DNA of 64,000 nucleotides from Coprinellus micaceus (Eukaryota > Basidiomycota > Agaricomycetes > Agaricales > Psathyrellaceae): positions 1,240,001-1,304,000 of the forward strand of contig OX596337.1 of assembly GCA_951394405.1 (NCBI GenBank), given 5' to 3'. Below the pieces are notes generated by a model that was not told the origin of the DNA, made no database searches, and was given only the letters and a program-made list of their open reading frames with translations. Positions 1 to 11,800 of the stretch are shown here, piece by piece; within the stretch, counting starts at the first letter, position 1; every line of letters begins with the position of its first letter. The position numbers were made by a program, and so were the translations under genes.

Positions 1-2316
1 AGGGCGGCAGAGAAATGTGGATTACCCAGGGTTAAATAGGGCGAACGTACTGGTTAACCGAGGTCGAGAGCCTTACCACCACCAGCAGATGTACAGTTTT
101 ATTTTCTTCACCGCACAGCTGGATTCAACTGTCAGTACTATAGAAAACGAAGCGGTCACGTATCAACCATGGCACCTCCCACTGACTTCGCCGTGAATGT
201 ACCACAAATCGTACTTGGCCGTTAACGGCTCTGAGCTCTGCGCTAATTACGATGCGCGTGACTCGTGTGGGCGGCCGCGCTGGGCGCGGTCGCTTATGGG
301 AGGCGGACTCGACTCGGCCTCAGTTCTGGTCGTCCTGGAGCAGCCAAATCACTCTTTCCTGGTGTCTGGAACCTCGCTCGCTTGGTCGGCGAGGACAACG
401 AGCTGGCCATTAAACGGTTGAGTAATCGTTCCACGAGATACCATCGAGATCGAGAAGTCAATTCCTAGTTCAAGGTGTTCCCCCGAAGTCATGGCAGCCT
501 TGACATGCAGACCGGCATATCCAATGGCTTGGTATTGCTGATCAGTGGGTAGGCTGGTTACATAGTTTGCGCGTTACTATCAACATTCGTGAAGAGCATG
601 CCTGGCTCGGAGCTCAGACGCCAGCCCGTGGCCATGCTCCTCTGTCAGCATACGGCCTACGAGTCGACACCAACGCAAACTCGGGCTGGGGCCTCACCTT
701 TGACCTAGCGTCGCCCTTGGTCATATGTGAATATGAAAACTCAATCACCTTTGAGCACAACGCCTAAGTTGACTGTCTTACGCAGCCGTCAACGTGCAGC
801 CTGGGGGCCAATGCTTCCACAGGTTCAATTGGGAATGGACTTGGAATAGACCAGCGTACTGGCGTGAGTTCCGGGTAAGGGGTGTTCGCTCTTGCCTCCT
901 GGTCCTGGAGCGATCTTTGTATGCCCAAGTTCTTAAAAGGGTTGTTCGGGGCCGTAGTGCACGAGCCAGATAGGTATGGCTAAGTTGGATGCGCGAGCGT
1001 CGTTCATATACTATCACTGGCAGCCAACCCATGGCAGCAGCGCGGTGTAGTAAGTAAGCGGCCTCGGCCCTGTGCGCGGGTGTTGGCCCTGCGTGTCAGA
1101 CGCGGACGCCAGTTTGTGCGGGCGAGGGCCTCGGGGCGAAGCATTCAAGCTTGAGTTTTCCAGCGCCTGTTGCCACTTGAGATACGGAAGCACAGGCTCC
1201 TTCACCATTGTGACGGGGTTGGATGGCTCCTAATTCTCAACAGTCCGTAGCATGCAATTTCTGGAGTTCCACGCCTACAGGCAGTAACTCATGCCTGACT
1301 CTGAAGGGAAAGCCGCCCGACCCTGTAGAATTCGCGCCAGTTTTGTGGCAGGGGAATGACAAACTAGCAGCCTTCCGTACTTGAAGCAGGACGTAAATGA
1401 ATGTCGAGGGTGACAGCCGTTGGGTATGATGATGCGGGCAGTATTTCAATATGGATTTGCGTATACCGAAAGACCTGCCTACTACCTGAAAACCTCAGCG
1501 GCATGGGGGTAGAGACAGGCGGGAGGTACAGATGAGAGGTTAGGCATCGCGAGTCGAATTGACGAGCCGTATTGTACAATTAAGTAACGGCCATACGAAG
1601 TGGCCAGGAGAGGTGGCAACATGCATCTGAAAGACCTGTGGGCGTCATTTTGGGTGTTTCTTTTTTGATCTCGTCTGGAAACCCCCCTCACCCCAGGCTC
1701 AAAAATACAGACACTTGAGTAATGCATAGACCACTATGCTCAACCATGGTCACTCAGCGTGGATCAAGCCCCCATAGCGGGAACGCCGGGGTACGGACGA
1801 GGTACTGAGGGGGTACAGCACACGGGTGGTTCTCCAGTTGTTAAACCACCGGACGGAATGTGGGCTCGACGCCATCGTCAGGGGTTCAATGGGAGTGGGT
1901 GCTGAGCCCAATGGTGCCCAGCGACTGGGGCTGTTGCGGGAACCCCGATAATTTGAAGTCGAGGGCCGAAGCAATTGAGAGTGAACCAATGTAAGAGGCA
2001 TTCTATTGAGTGAGCCCTGTCGGATATCCGGAGCCAGAGCTGGGAGCGCGACAAGGCGTGCCAGAAAAGGAGCCTGAAAGGCGGGCGGGCCCAAAGCAAG
2101 GGCGGGGCATGTGAGTGCGGGCCCGCGCCCGCACACGCCGTCGATAGGGGAGGCCGTGATGAACAGAATTATGCTATAGGCCCCGTGAAGTCATGTGTTG
2201 TAGCAGGCCATGGATGAGCTAGCCCCAGTTACCAGGGAATGATGGGCGAACAGCAGCCGCGTTGTTGTGGAAGGACCCAGCTGGCCCCATTCCAAGCATG
2301 ACACATGGGACATCTG
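1..2316. other. gene-poor stretch, no gene recognised
   Basis: All open frames here are short (the longest is about 128 codons) and none shows a domain I know or a plausible chain of exons. I see no LTR matching the one at 6.4-6.7 kb, so the missing 3' part of the neighbouring Gypsy element is not here in recognisable form. Old transposon debris is possible but not shown. Confidence 0.5.
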
Positions 2317-4491
2317 TCAAACCATGTGAAGCATGAACGATGTGCCACTGATATGTGATGGAGTGAGTCGTTGTGGGTTTCTCCAATAGGTAAGATTCTG
2401 ATGGTCGGAATATACCGTGGTTGTGAAAGGGGAACCTTGAATGAATGGTCGCCATTCTTCTAATGCTCGAATTATGGCAAGTAGTTCCCTGTCGTATATT
2501 TCGTAGTTTCTTTGGGCGCTGTCAAATGTTTTGGACATAAAACATATCGGGTGTCTTGCTCCATTTTCGTCTAATTGAGTCAGGACGGCTCCTGAGGCGT
2601 GTTTAGAAGCATCTGCTTCAATTTGATAGGGTTTATCCGGATCAGGGAGATGTAAAACAGGGTATGATGTGAACTTCTCCTTGAGGGTGTTAAAGGCAGT
2701 GTTGCATTCGTCAGACCAAACAAATGGAACGTCCTTTCCTTGTAAAGCGTGTAATGGTACGGCTATTTTTGAATAGTTTTTGATGAACCTTCGATAGAAG
2801 TTTCCAAAGCCTAAGAATGATCGGAGTTCTTTTAGTTTGGTGGGAACTGGCCATTCAGTTAGTCCTTTGATCTTGTCCGGATCCATGCGGATTTTCCCAT
2901 GTCCAATGATAAATCCGAGAAAATCCACTTCTTCTACTTCGAAGGCGCATTTGTCTATATTGGCTGGTAATCCTGCTTTCCTGAGTTTGGCCAAGGTTCG
3001 TTTGGCTTCTTTTCGGCATTGTTCTTTAGTTTCTCCTGCTCCTAATACGTCATCCATGTATACTTCTACCCATGGTGCTTCTTCTAATTCATCATGTACG
3101 TGAACGATGTCCCTGACATTGTTAGTTCTCGTTAGCTCCATTTTTGGTAGTTCTTCGATTTCTTCGTGTTCGTGAATGACATCGTCCATGAGTCGTTGGA
3201 AAGTAGGTGGTGAGTTCTTTAGGCCAAAGAACATGACTGTGGGTTCGAACAGTCCGCCTTGAGTCATAAAAGCTGCCTTCCATTCATCTCCTTTCTTGAT
3301 TCGGACGTTGTTGTATCCCCATTTCAAATCGATCTTAAAAAAGTATTTCGCCTTCTGGAATCTTTTTAAAAGATCATCTATTCTGGGAATGGGGTAGGCA
3401 TCTGATATCGTGTGTTCGTTGAGGTATCGGTAGTCCTGACAAAGTCGAAGTTTTCCATTTTTCTTTTTCACAAAAAATACTGGTGACCCCATTGGGGATC
3501 GGGATGGTCGAATACGTCCTAATTTTAGGTTTTCTTTGAGAAAGTCTTTAACTTCCTTTTCCTGATCTGGCGAAAGTATGTATGGTTTCATTCTTCTTGG
3601 GTCGAAGGTGTCTTTAACATTGATCGCATGATCATACTTCGTGCTGGCTGGGAATTTATCGGCGTTTTTCTTGCTAAATACGTCAAAAAATTCATGGTAC
3701 GCTTCTGGTAATTTGGCCTTGATTTCTGCTTCGGTTTTCTCTTCGATCTCATCGTCGAAATCATCAAATTCATCAAATTCGTCGGGAAGTTCAGAATATT
3801 TGGGGAGGATGAGTTTGCGTGATAGTGTGGTTCTTGCGATGTGAACGTGGGTGTATTCTTCTTCTACGTCTTCATCGTAGAAGTAGACTTCGATTTCTAT
3901 TTCAGTATCGGTGTCAACGATATTGATGCTAGTGTTGTTTTCAATTTTTGGAATTTCGATTGGAATGGCGTTAATCCCGGTATCCTGCCAAGTGAGAGTC
4001 CCGAGTTTCCAATCGATCATAGGGTTTTCGTCTTGAAGCCATGGAAAACCTAAAATTAGCGTCTGTTTTCCCAAGCCGCAAATTAAAAGCTGATGTTTCT
4101 TCGTTTTCTTGCCGATCGTGAGAGGCAATCATACATAATGAGTAATTGTTCCGTATTTGTTGGGTGTTCCATCCACATTTTTCGCTTCGAGGGGATAACG
4201 AAGTTTAGTGATGGGCAATTGATTTCTTTGGGCGAATTTTTCATCAATAAATTTTCCTCCTGCTCCGCAGTCAATAAAACCCTGAGTGGTAATAGTTCGG
4301 TCGTCGTGAATGATCGTAATGGGAATGTGCATGCTTTGGTTTCTTATTTCGGCTATCAGCATGGATCGGATGCACAGCGATGGAGAGATAGTCGAGTTTT
4401 CCTCCTTCACTGAAAATCCTCTATCTTTCCAATGGAAAGTTCTTGGAATTTTGCGAAGATTTCCCTTTCTTCTTCTCCCGTGTATTGACAT
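2317..4491 (-). pseudogene. Gypsy pol remnant: protease, reverse transcriptase, partial RNase H
   Basis: The frame reads aspartic protease (active-site segment FIDCGAGGKFID, with Cys where Asp-Ser/Thr-Gly is usual), then RT (LCQDYRYLNE, FKIDLKWGYN, FFGLKNSPPTFQ, catalytic YMDD) and the start of RNase H (IEADASKHASGAVL, YSDHQNLTYW). A TGA at 4129-4131 interrupts the frame just after the protease; the codon after it is TTG, so the downstream 603-codon stretch has no natural ATG there. The last 13 or so codons before the stop at 2317 are unrelated sequence past the truncation point. The protease frame is -1 relative to gag with an overlap of at least 85 nt, as in many Gypsy elements. Just before YMDD there is an unusual acidic insertion containing a duplicated motif. 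Confidence 0.9.
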
Positions 4492-6233
4492 AGAAGGGAG
4501 TGAATGTTGACTGCTGCTTCTTGGATAGGAACTTTCTTAGTGGAAAGTGTGGAGACTTGTCGGTTGTTCTGGTCATTTGGGGGTGGCCGTTGTCTCGGTA
4601 CATAATTTCCTGATTGAGATCCGTACCGTGGTGGATATCCTTGATTTCTCCTTGGGGATCGACAATCCCTTGCGAAGTGACCTTCTTTTCGGCAGTTAAA
4701 GCATGCCTTTTTGTTTAGGAGCTCCCTTCTCTCTTCCGTGGTAATCGCGTCGACATCCATCGCATTTGGATCTCTTGCGGCTTGTCTTCCAGGGTTAGGC
4801 CTGAATCCTTGCGATGCGAATGGTCTTGACAGTCCCATTCGTTGTTCTTTCTCTCTTCTCCATTTTCCATCAGAAAGGATGGCCTTTTCCACCCAATCTT
4901 CAAAAGTTTCGGGTTCATCCAAATAGGACTTCATTTTATCAACTATTGCCGGTTTGAGTACACCCTTAAGGTAGTCTAGTGCGACTCGGTCATTGTTGAC
5001 AAGGGAGAAATTTGCTGCGGCAGCAATTTGTCTCCAATTGGTTATGAAGGTTTGGGCGCTTTCCTTGTCTTGCTTCTTGTTCTTCAGGTAGTACAGAGTG
5101 TCATCTTGTACATACTTCTTCCTGAAGTTCTTCTCGAATTTGTCCCAAAAGTCTTTGTACTTGTCGGTTTTGTATTCCTCTGAATCCATGTATAGCTTCC
5201 TCCATACTTCGGCTTCTCCATCCGTGAGTTTGGATAACACAAAGATGACTTTCTTCCTATCTTTGTCTTTGTATTGTTCTTCGTAATAGTCGAAGAAAAG
5301 AGAAAGAGAGTCTTTGAATGTGAGAAAATCATTTCGGTCTCCATTGTAGTTCTTGACGTTTACTTTGGCTTCGGAGTTAGTGCTGGTAACGTTGATAGAA
5401 GTGGAATCAACCATATCGACGTCTTCGTCTTCGAGTTCGACTTTAGGTGGGGATTCGGTTTCCTTTACTTCTTTGATAGATTCTTGTCTTTGAATCTGTT
5501 GTGGTGGTTCGAATGACTTCTTCGATCCTCCTGGCGTATTAGTTCTAGATCCTTTCTTGGATGTTGGGCGGGTGTACGGCTTGGTTGCTCTTCCTTTTCC
5601 TTGGGAAGATGTTTGTTCTTCTAGAAGCTTTCTGGCGAGTTCTGCTTCGAATTCCCGTTTGGCTTTAAATTCTCTTTCTGCTTGTTCTCGATCTTCTTCA
5701 AGTTTCTGTGCTGCTTCTTCGGCTAATTTAGCGTCTTCTAGATCCTTTTTGATCTGTTCTTCGGCTTCTTTAAGCTTCTCAACCTTTTGCTTTTGGTTGA
5801 ATTCTCTTGTAGCGATAACTCTTGCTTCTTCTTCAATTACTCTGTATCTGTCACGAGTTGCCTTATGTTGCTTTTCGTATGCTTGGTGTTTCTCCTTTGA
5901 TTTGGTAACAAGTTTTTCGTCGTGTTCGTCTTTTTCTGTTACTGGTCTAGATCCTGCGTCTACTTGCTGATTTTCAATTGGGTTATCGAGTCTATGTGGA
6001 CACGGTTGATAATAGCAGCGGTACCAGACGGCCCCTCCTTTTTGAGATGAATCGTCAAATGAAGTGTCAGCTTTATTGATGTAGTCGAAAGCGTGGACGT
6101 GGTCAATGCAGGAGAGTTCTTGATTAGACGAAGTTGTCGAAGTAGTTTCCGGAGAACCTGGGGCAGACGTGTTGGGCGAGCCGTTGTTGCGCTCGTTGAT
6201 GAGGGCAACGTGATAGTGGAGCTTGTTATTCTG
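4407..6233 (-). pseudogene. Gypsy gag remnant with CCHC zinc knuckle
   Basis: One frame is open for 608 codons from 6233 down to the stop at 4407. It is preceded directly by a TAA (6234-6236), and its first ATG is at 5414, deep inside. The N-terminal part has a Cys/Tyr-rich segment (WYRCYYQPCPH). It is followed by a long Lys/Glu-rich heptad-like stretch (about residues 90-190) likely to form a coiled coil, and a Lys/Thr/Pro linker. The capsid-like region contains YNGDRNDFLTFKDSL, and a CX2CX4HX4C zinc knuckle (CFNCRKEGHFARDC) lies near the C-terminus. This layout fits retrotransposon Gag. The missing start and flanking TAA suggest the 5' end is mutated. A protein from 5414 (335 aa) would lack the coiled coil. 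Confidence 0.8.
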
Positions 6234-6357
6234 TTACGACCTCGATGAGGGAGTTGGACAAGTGTCCGACAATTGGTCGACTCTGGGCAGGTCAATGGTC
6301 AATGATGTAATGATTACTTAACTTAGGTATCGAGTACGATGTTGATGATCGTTGTAT

Positions 6358-6369
6358 CTGATACTACCA
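6358..6369 (-). other. candidate primer-binding site
   Basis: On the minus strand TGGTAGTATCAG lies 7 nt past the proposed LTR end. It starts with TGG, complementary to the CCA end of tRNAs, as in most Gypsy primer-binding sites. I could not identify the tRNA, and the gap is slightly longer than usual. Confidence 0.3.
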
Positions 6370-6530
6370 AGAACTATGTTGACGATAGCTCGCTTGGACT
6401 TAGGCGTTGGTCGTTGTCTTATTGGCTTAATTGGCTTGCTCTTAGTTGTCTTTGGGTTTTGGCACAAGGCACTATTCGATAACGGGGAAAAAGTATAACA
6501 AGCTAAAGTACATGGGTCTAATCTATAGGG

Positions 6531-6538
6531 TTTATATA
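6531..6538 (-). promoter_or_regulatory. TATA-like box inside the LTR
   Basis: TATATAAA on the minus strand lies about 180 nt inside the LTR and is followed by the presumed R-U5 part and then gag. This is where an LTR promoter is expected. Confidence 0.5.
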
Positions 6539-6606
6539 CCCATGGATACTAGTCGCTATGAGTCAATATCAATATAACTAATGAGTCAATTACAGTCAGA
6601 GACAAG

Positions 6607-6636
6607 TCATACTTAGTCGGAACAGACTAAGTATGA
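6607..6636. repeat. perfect 12 bp inverted repeat in the LTR
   Basis: The arms TCATACTTAGTC and GACTAAGTATGA are separated by 6 bases. The hairpin sits in the U3-like part of the LTR, among repeated GAGTCA motifs resembling bZIP (AP-1/Gcn4-type) sites. Confidence 0.7.
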
Positions 6637-6714
6637 GTCGAATATGAGTCATAAAGTACATGACTCAATAAACGTCATAGCAAGTCAACGAAAGTCAACT
6701 ACTTAACCAAAACA

Positions 6715-8161
6715 CAAATAATAATACAAAGGAGTTTGGCCAAAAGAAAAAGATAAGTCCTAGACCAGATAATACAAAACATGTGTAGCGAAGTGTAACA
6801 GATTCTGGATACTGACTGTCGTTTTCAGGGAGATGGAGCTTCCAACAGTTTCCTGCACAACCCAAGCGGTCATCTTGACTTCTGGCCCCTCGCCGAGCCT
6901 ATAACTGGCAAGCCTAGAGCTCCTCTCTAAGAGAGATATGGCCATAAATGGGCGGCGTTTGGCTGAATGTCCTTCATTTCACTTTGCCTGCCTGGGGATG
7001 CGAGGGCGTTTAGTGTTACGACCTGCTATAGTTCTTGTCATTTCTTGTATGATATGATGATTCCAAGTTTCGTCGAACTGTCGGTACGGAGAGAGAACGT
7101 GATGAAAACAACCTACGATTGGCTCTGGTCGGGCGCATCACACTCCCACGCTGACCGTCGGTCTCAACGCGGGGATTGCGGCGACTGGCCCCAACCCGCT
7201 GGTACCCTTCTGTGATGCATGACGTCGAAGGGATGCTTTGACCAGCCTGATTTATAGGTAGGAACGTTTTCTGGCTAGGACTCAAGGCACTAGGTTCAGA
7301 TTGAGCGGGCAGATTTCCCTGAGTGGAATAAAATTCGAAATGCATTGAGCTTTACTGAAGATCTACCGAAGTAAAATCTTCATACTGTCCCGACGTCCGA
7401 GGGCTTGTGCATCGCAGATATTTTACCTGTAGGAGTTATGATCGGTGTTGGTCGCGCCCTGCGGCCTGACCCTACTGCGAGGTCAAGCGTCGGAGTCCAG
7501 GAAAGGACCATCAAGTCGGCCAGCCGGCGCAACGACCACCTTGCCACCCACCGTCACTTCTTCTCGTTTTCCGCCGCCCCGCCCAGACAGGCTCACTGCA
7601 CAGAGCGACGTAAACCGTTACATTACAACCAGGACGACGTACGAAGGAAGGAGAAGGGAACCTGATTCGGGATGATGAGAAGAGCCCGACCAGATGAATG
7701 AATAGCCAAGGAAAGACACATACGCACCTTATCACTACGCCAGGCGAACCTCGAATGCGGCTTTCAATACCAGCCACGCGCCGACCTCGACTCGGAGTGA
7801 AAGGGTAGGGTGAACGGATAGGGCCAAAGAATGGGTAAAGACGTCATGGTAGGAGGGAAGGTGCTGGGATGAGAGCGGGGTAGAAGGACGACCAAGGAAC
7901 ACCCTGGCGGTAGAAGAACGAAAGGCAGACAAACGCAACGCTGGACAACTAGATACTTGGAGGAGTGAGGCAGACAAGAGGAAACCGGGGCGGAAGGAAG
8001 AAAGGTCAACGACAATGAATGCAAGGCTTCTCCTAGCAGCGCCCCTTCGTCCTCCATCGACATGCACTACACCGTCAACGTCTCCCTCCCCGGTCCAGTT
8101 TATGGCGTCTATCACCGTCTTCAATCTTGTTTGAAACACGGGAGCACCTCTTGAAGGTGAC
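6715..8161. other. no gene recognised
   Basis: Only short overlapping frames on both strands occur here, with no known motif. A TGTTACGACC string at about 7014 resembles an LTR start seen in some fungal elements, but I found no matching end. Confidence 0.4.
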
Positions 8162-8870
8162 ATGGTGCATTTCAGAAGTGGTTTTGCTCCGGTTCGGTTC
8201 GCGATTGGGCTCGAAGGAGTAGTCACGTCCATTCTTCAGGACGACGACTATGCCAGGTTGGAGGCTCAGGCGCCAGGCGTGGGCAAACTATTCCCCAGTG
8301 CCAACCTTGTAACTCAGACGTTGAAAGGTTCCTTACAATCTCGTCCCAGTGGATTGTGTTCCGCGATGTGCACCGTGCTAGAGCTGCACCCTGAGGTGAG
8401 TTCTAGCAGGTTTACTGTCTTGAATCGATGCTCAACCAACTTATAGGTTGCTCGCCACGCGCTCTTTGGAGAGGCTTGCTATTCGTTGTCGCTCGACCGC
8501 TGGCATGGGTCGGCCTTGGGATACCGTTGGGGAGGCCTTCCTGGCTCCTTCATATTGGCGACCAAGAAGAGCACCCGGAGCTCCTCAACCTCTGACTGGC
8601 CTTGAAGGCTGCACGTCCCACGCTCCGTCAAAGTCTCGCTTTTGGACCTCGATTGTCTCCATTATCCGAGCGGGGCGGGTCACGTCTTCGTCTTGGTGGA
8701 GAACCCGGCCTGAGCACTTTGTCCCACTCTGGTGGTCCTGTCTGCGGCAGCTTCTTGACGAAGCAAGGAGCTTAGCTTTGGCTCGGCCAGGGTCATCCGG
8801 AAGTGTCTTCGGTGGCCTCTCTCGGGGCGTTGGGTACACGCCTCAATGTTCGGCGAACCGATTACTCCTT
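8162..8870 (+). pseudogene. decayed intron-containing coding remnant, unknown family
   Basis: An ATG at 8162 opens a 78-codon exon ending in a consensus donor (GTGAGT after 8395). An acceptor (CTTATAG) follows about 50 nt on, and the next exon continues in phase (VARHALFGEACYSLSLDRW). The frame then meets TGA three times (near 8603, 8709 and 8757) while still reading as coherent protein between stops (GHVFVLVENPA). The intact splice signals plus repeated nonsense suggest a dead gene. All three stops being TGA would fit CGA-to-TGA transition decay, which is inference. I do not recognise the protein. Confidence 0.35.
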
Positions 8871-8879
8871 CCCTGACGA

Positions 8880-11800
8880 GCTTTGCGCAGTGTTAATCCG
8901 TGGCGGTGTGCTTAACCGTTGAGAGTCGAGATTTCTCCGTGCGTAGGGAGTGCCCTCGGCTTGACCCTGGCATCGTGGGGAACACCATCCGCGGCTTGAA
9001 CACTACCTCGTCCGGGCGGCATTCCATTAGGTGCCATATATCGGACCTGCTGTTGTTGCAGGAGAAGGAGGAACGGAAGATCTCAGAAACAGAGTATGCT
9101 TGGGGCTCCATCAGTCAGCCCATATGTTCGCGGACGAGATGCACGTATTTTCCGAGGTGTTTTACAGGGGCGGTAGCGAGCCGCTCATCGTGGTTCGGGT
9201 CTCATGGGGGAGTGCGGCGCGTCCTAGAGACATCGGGGAGTCTTGACTTTTGGCGTCGCCGAGCAGGCCCTATCTTGAGGTATTTGAGGAATATTCAGCT
9301 GGGCGGCGATGTTTGGCGGTGAGTCCTCTCGGTCGAGAGAAGCGCTGGCTGGTTATGGAGTTGCCCCTAGTGTCAAGTGTACTCGATTGTCCTCGGATGG
9401 ATTTACCCTCCTGTGCCTCCCGGGGACGGGGGCGCATCGCAGGACCCCTACTGCCTAGGGCGCCAGCAGGCGACTCGTCTTGGAGGTCCGGTGCCATGGT
9501 CAATAGTCTGGCACTACCGAGCAGCGCCAAGATGTTCGGGTATCTGCTTACAGGCGTCGGACATGACCTGCCTTTCCGAAACGCAGGGAGGTTCAGGTGT
9601 GAGAAGGTCAACTTCCAACCCTCTTGCTCAACAACTAGTGTGGCGGTTGATGGGGACAGGAGGAAAGGAGACGGGAGGTGGTCGGGGCGCAGCACCCGGC
9701 GTCGAGGCGGCGTAGGAAGGTCGAGGGTCGGAGCGCCCGTGGCGAATCCTATAGCTGAGTAGGTCCGTCGTATTGTGGTGGAGGCATGTGGCCAGTGAGG
9801 GGCCAGAACCGAGTTGGGGATGGATGGGGGTGGTGTCGTGACGATGGTAAGATATGTAAGGAACTGACCCACTCCAAAGTGTCAGGCTCCCGTAGAGCAT
9901 CGGATTCTCTGGCACGCACCTGAGCCGTCGTTCCCCCTGTAGGTTATCCAACCCGATACCTATACTCTCCTCCGCCGCCTGTGCTTGAATTTGCCTACGC
10001 CTTGGGATTTGCTCTCCTGGGAGATTTTTGTTGACCCTTCGACTGTTCAAGGTACGCTGCCCTCTTTCATCCTTCGAGGACCTTGCTGACGGCGTAGCTA
10101 CCTAGAACTGGGTCGTTCAGTGTGTTTGTTCACATAGACTAGTCTCAATGCCACACCGTACTGTTCTGCCTTTTCTGGCGTTCATTTTTGGTTCGCTGAT
10201 TCATGGAGATGCCCCATTTCTGCCTCTTTACGGCACACTCGCAGTCTAAATCCGTGGGCACAACCCCAGATTTACTTCCACCCAACCAGATTCATCTCAA
10301 TGTGCTGTGGACCGAGGGTCCTTGGCCCTGGGGCACGCAGTCGAGTTCAAAGAACGTTTTCTGGGATAAGGTTTGGCAGCTACCGTGGAATCTTACGCCG
10401 TGGACAGGCTCGGCGACCTGAATTTGGCCGTTGGACAACACCCTGAATCACTCACGAGTCCCTGACTCCTCTGGGGTCATTTAATGCCCCAGGTTTTCGC
10501 TCCCCGCCTTTCTTGCCTCCCTCTCCCCCTCCAGGAGCTCCGGCACGCAGCTCGCTCGAAAAACTGTTTTTGCTCTGCGCGCCGCCCCAACAACTGCCAA
10601 CCCCTCGCTACCACCCCAGCCTCTGCCTTTCCTCTCAAAAGCTACGCGACATAGTATACATCATTATCGCACAAAGAGGTCCTCAACGCCACCGACCCTG
10701 CCGCTACCATGCCAAGATCCTCTCGCCCACCACCGCCGTCCTTCTCCTTCGTCGCGAGGATTGGCGAACCGGAAGACCCGTGGACGCTTTGCCTGCAGGA
10801 TTTCAGCCCACTTGCAACGCGCCGTGAGCTTCGTTTGGATATGGGGCGCCCCACTCAGAACCTCACTGATGAGTTAGACCCGCTCATGGTACGTCTTCGC
10901 ATATATCTTGTCGGCGGATGGCATTGTCTGACGGTGGGTGTAGAGGACGGTCGAGAGGCAACTTGCTGGACGACTATCCTACGAGGCTGTTTATACTGTG
11001 AGTTGTCGTGTTGTCAGTTAGTGAGATATTTTGCACATGCTTACCGACATTGACTTACCCTCAGGACGCAAAAGCAGTGGACGAGTCTACTGACGACGCC
11101 GTCGAACCACCTCATCGTGCGCCGACCCCCCAGCCTGATCCGCTTGGCTCCCATCCCTTCACGCGAATTATTCGCTCCAGAGGCCCAGTTCGCCCTGAAT
11201 CACTGTATAAAACGGCTTTGAAGAAGGTTGGCTTTCTGACATATACATTTCACGCTTTCGCTTACAGTCACGTCGCTGGATGACCTAGGTGCTGCTGGCG
11301 ATCTTGAAACTCAGCCGGGATACGTGGGGGACGGCTCAGCGTGTTATGGCGAAGGTCCTGTGCAGGGGCTATTAAGCATCGCCAACTAGACGGACAGTCA
11401 TCCCCCGAAACCCCGAATCTGTGCTTGACGCCAAACACTCAATGTCGCGACCCGCGAGCATAGACAACGCCAATAAGAATCCGCGACCCACATGCATGTC
11501 CTCCCCCTCGCCCCAGGATTCCACGACCATCGCTTGTATATTCGACCGCCCAGGTGTCGCCTTTTCGTTTCTCTCGTCCTTGCTGTATATATCTTCGCCG
11601 CGTTTCGGCTCCCCTTGCCGTGTTTCTTCATTGAATGTGTTATGCCAAGCAAGCTTTGATGGCCTTCCCGCTCTTGTGGGTCCATGTTTATTCGACATTT
11701 GGAGGGCACGTTCTTTCGTTCCTCTCTAGATTTTCGTGGGCGGCCCTCTTTCATGTTATTATTTCTGTCTTATTCATCCAGCTCCCGGTGTCGCTAATCT

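Larger units (their letters stand above)
2365..6714 (-). mobile_element. truncated Gypsy-type (Ty3-like) LTR retrotransposon
   Basis: On the minus strand the order is LTR, gag, protease, reverse transcriptase, RNase H, as in Ty3/Gypsy elements. The element stops abruptly inside RNase H. The homology to RNase H (the SDHQNLTYW motif) ends near 2365, and integrase, any chromodomain and the 3' LTR are missing. The gag frame has no ATG before residue 274 of its open stretch and begins just after a TAA. The pol frame has a TGA between protease and RT. It is therefore non-autonomous and decaying. Target-site duplication cannot be checked because one end is gone. Its base composition is clearly more AT-rich than its surroundings. 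Confidence 0.9.
6377..6714 (-). repeat. 5' LTR of the Gypsy element
   Basis: This is an AT-rich, non-coding block directly upstream of gag. I set the ends from the inverted terminal dinucleotides: TGTT at 6377 and AACA at 6714, giving about 338 bp. It holds a TATA-like box in the element's orientation and many GAGTCA/TGACTC motifs. The second LTR is absent, so the limits cannot be confirmed by comparison and may be off by tens of bases. Confidence 0.6.

Noticed and set aside
1..2316. search for the missing 3' LTR or integrase of the Gypsy element
   Set aside because: No stretch resembles the LTR at 6377-6714, and no HHCC or DDE integrase motif is visible in any frame.
5557..5970. 137-codon Ser-rich plus-strand frame
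   Set aside because: It is the antisense shadow of the Lys/Glu-rich coiled coil of gag.
6001..6030. TGGTACCGCTGC on the minus strand as primer-binding site
   Set aside because: It lies inside the continuous gag open frame (WYRCYYQP), not next to an LTR end. The site at 6358-6369 is better placed.
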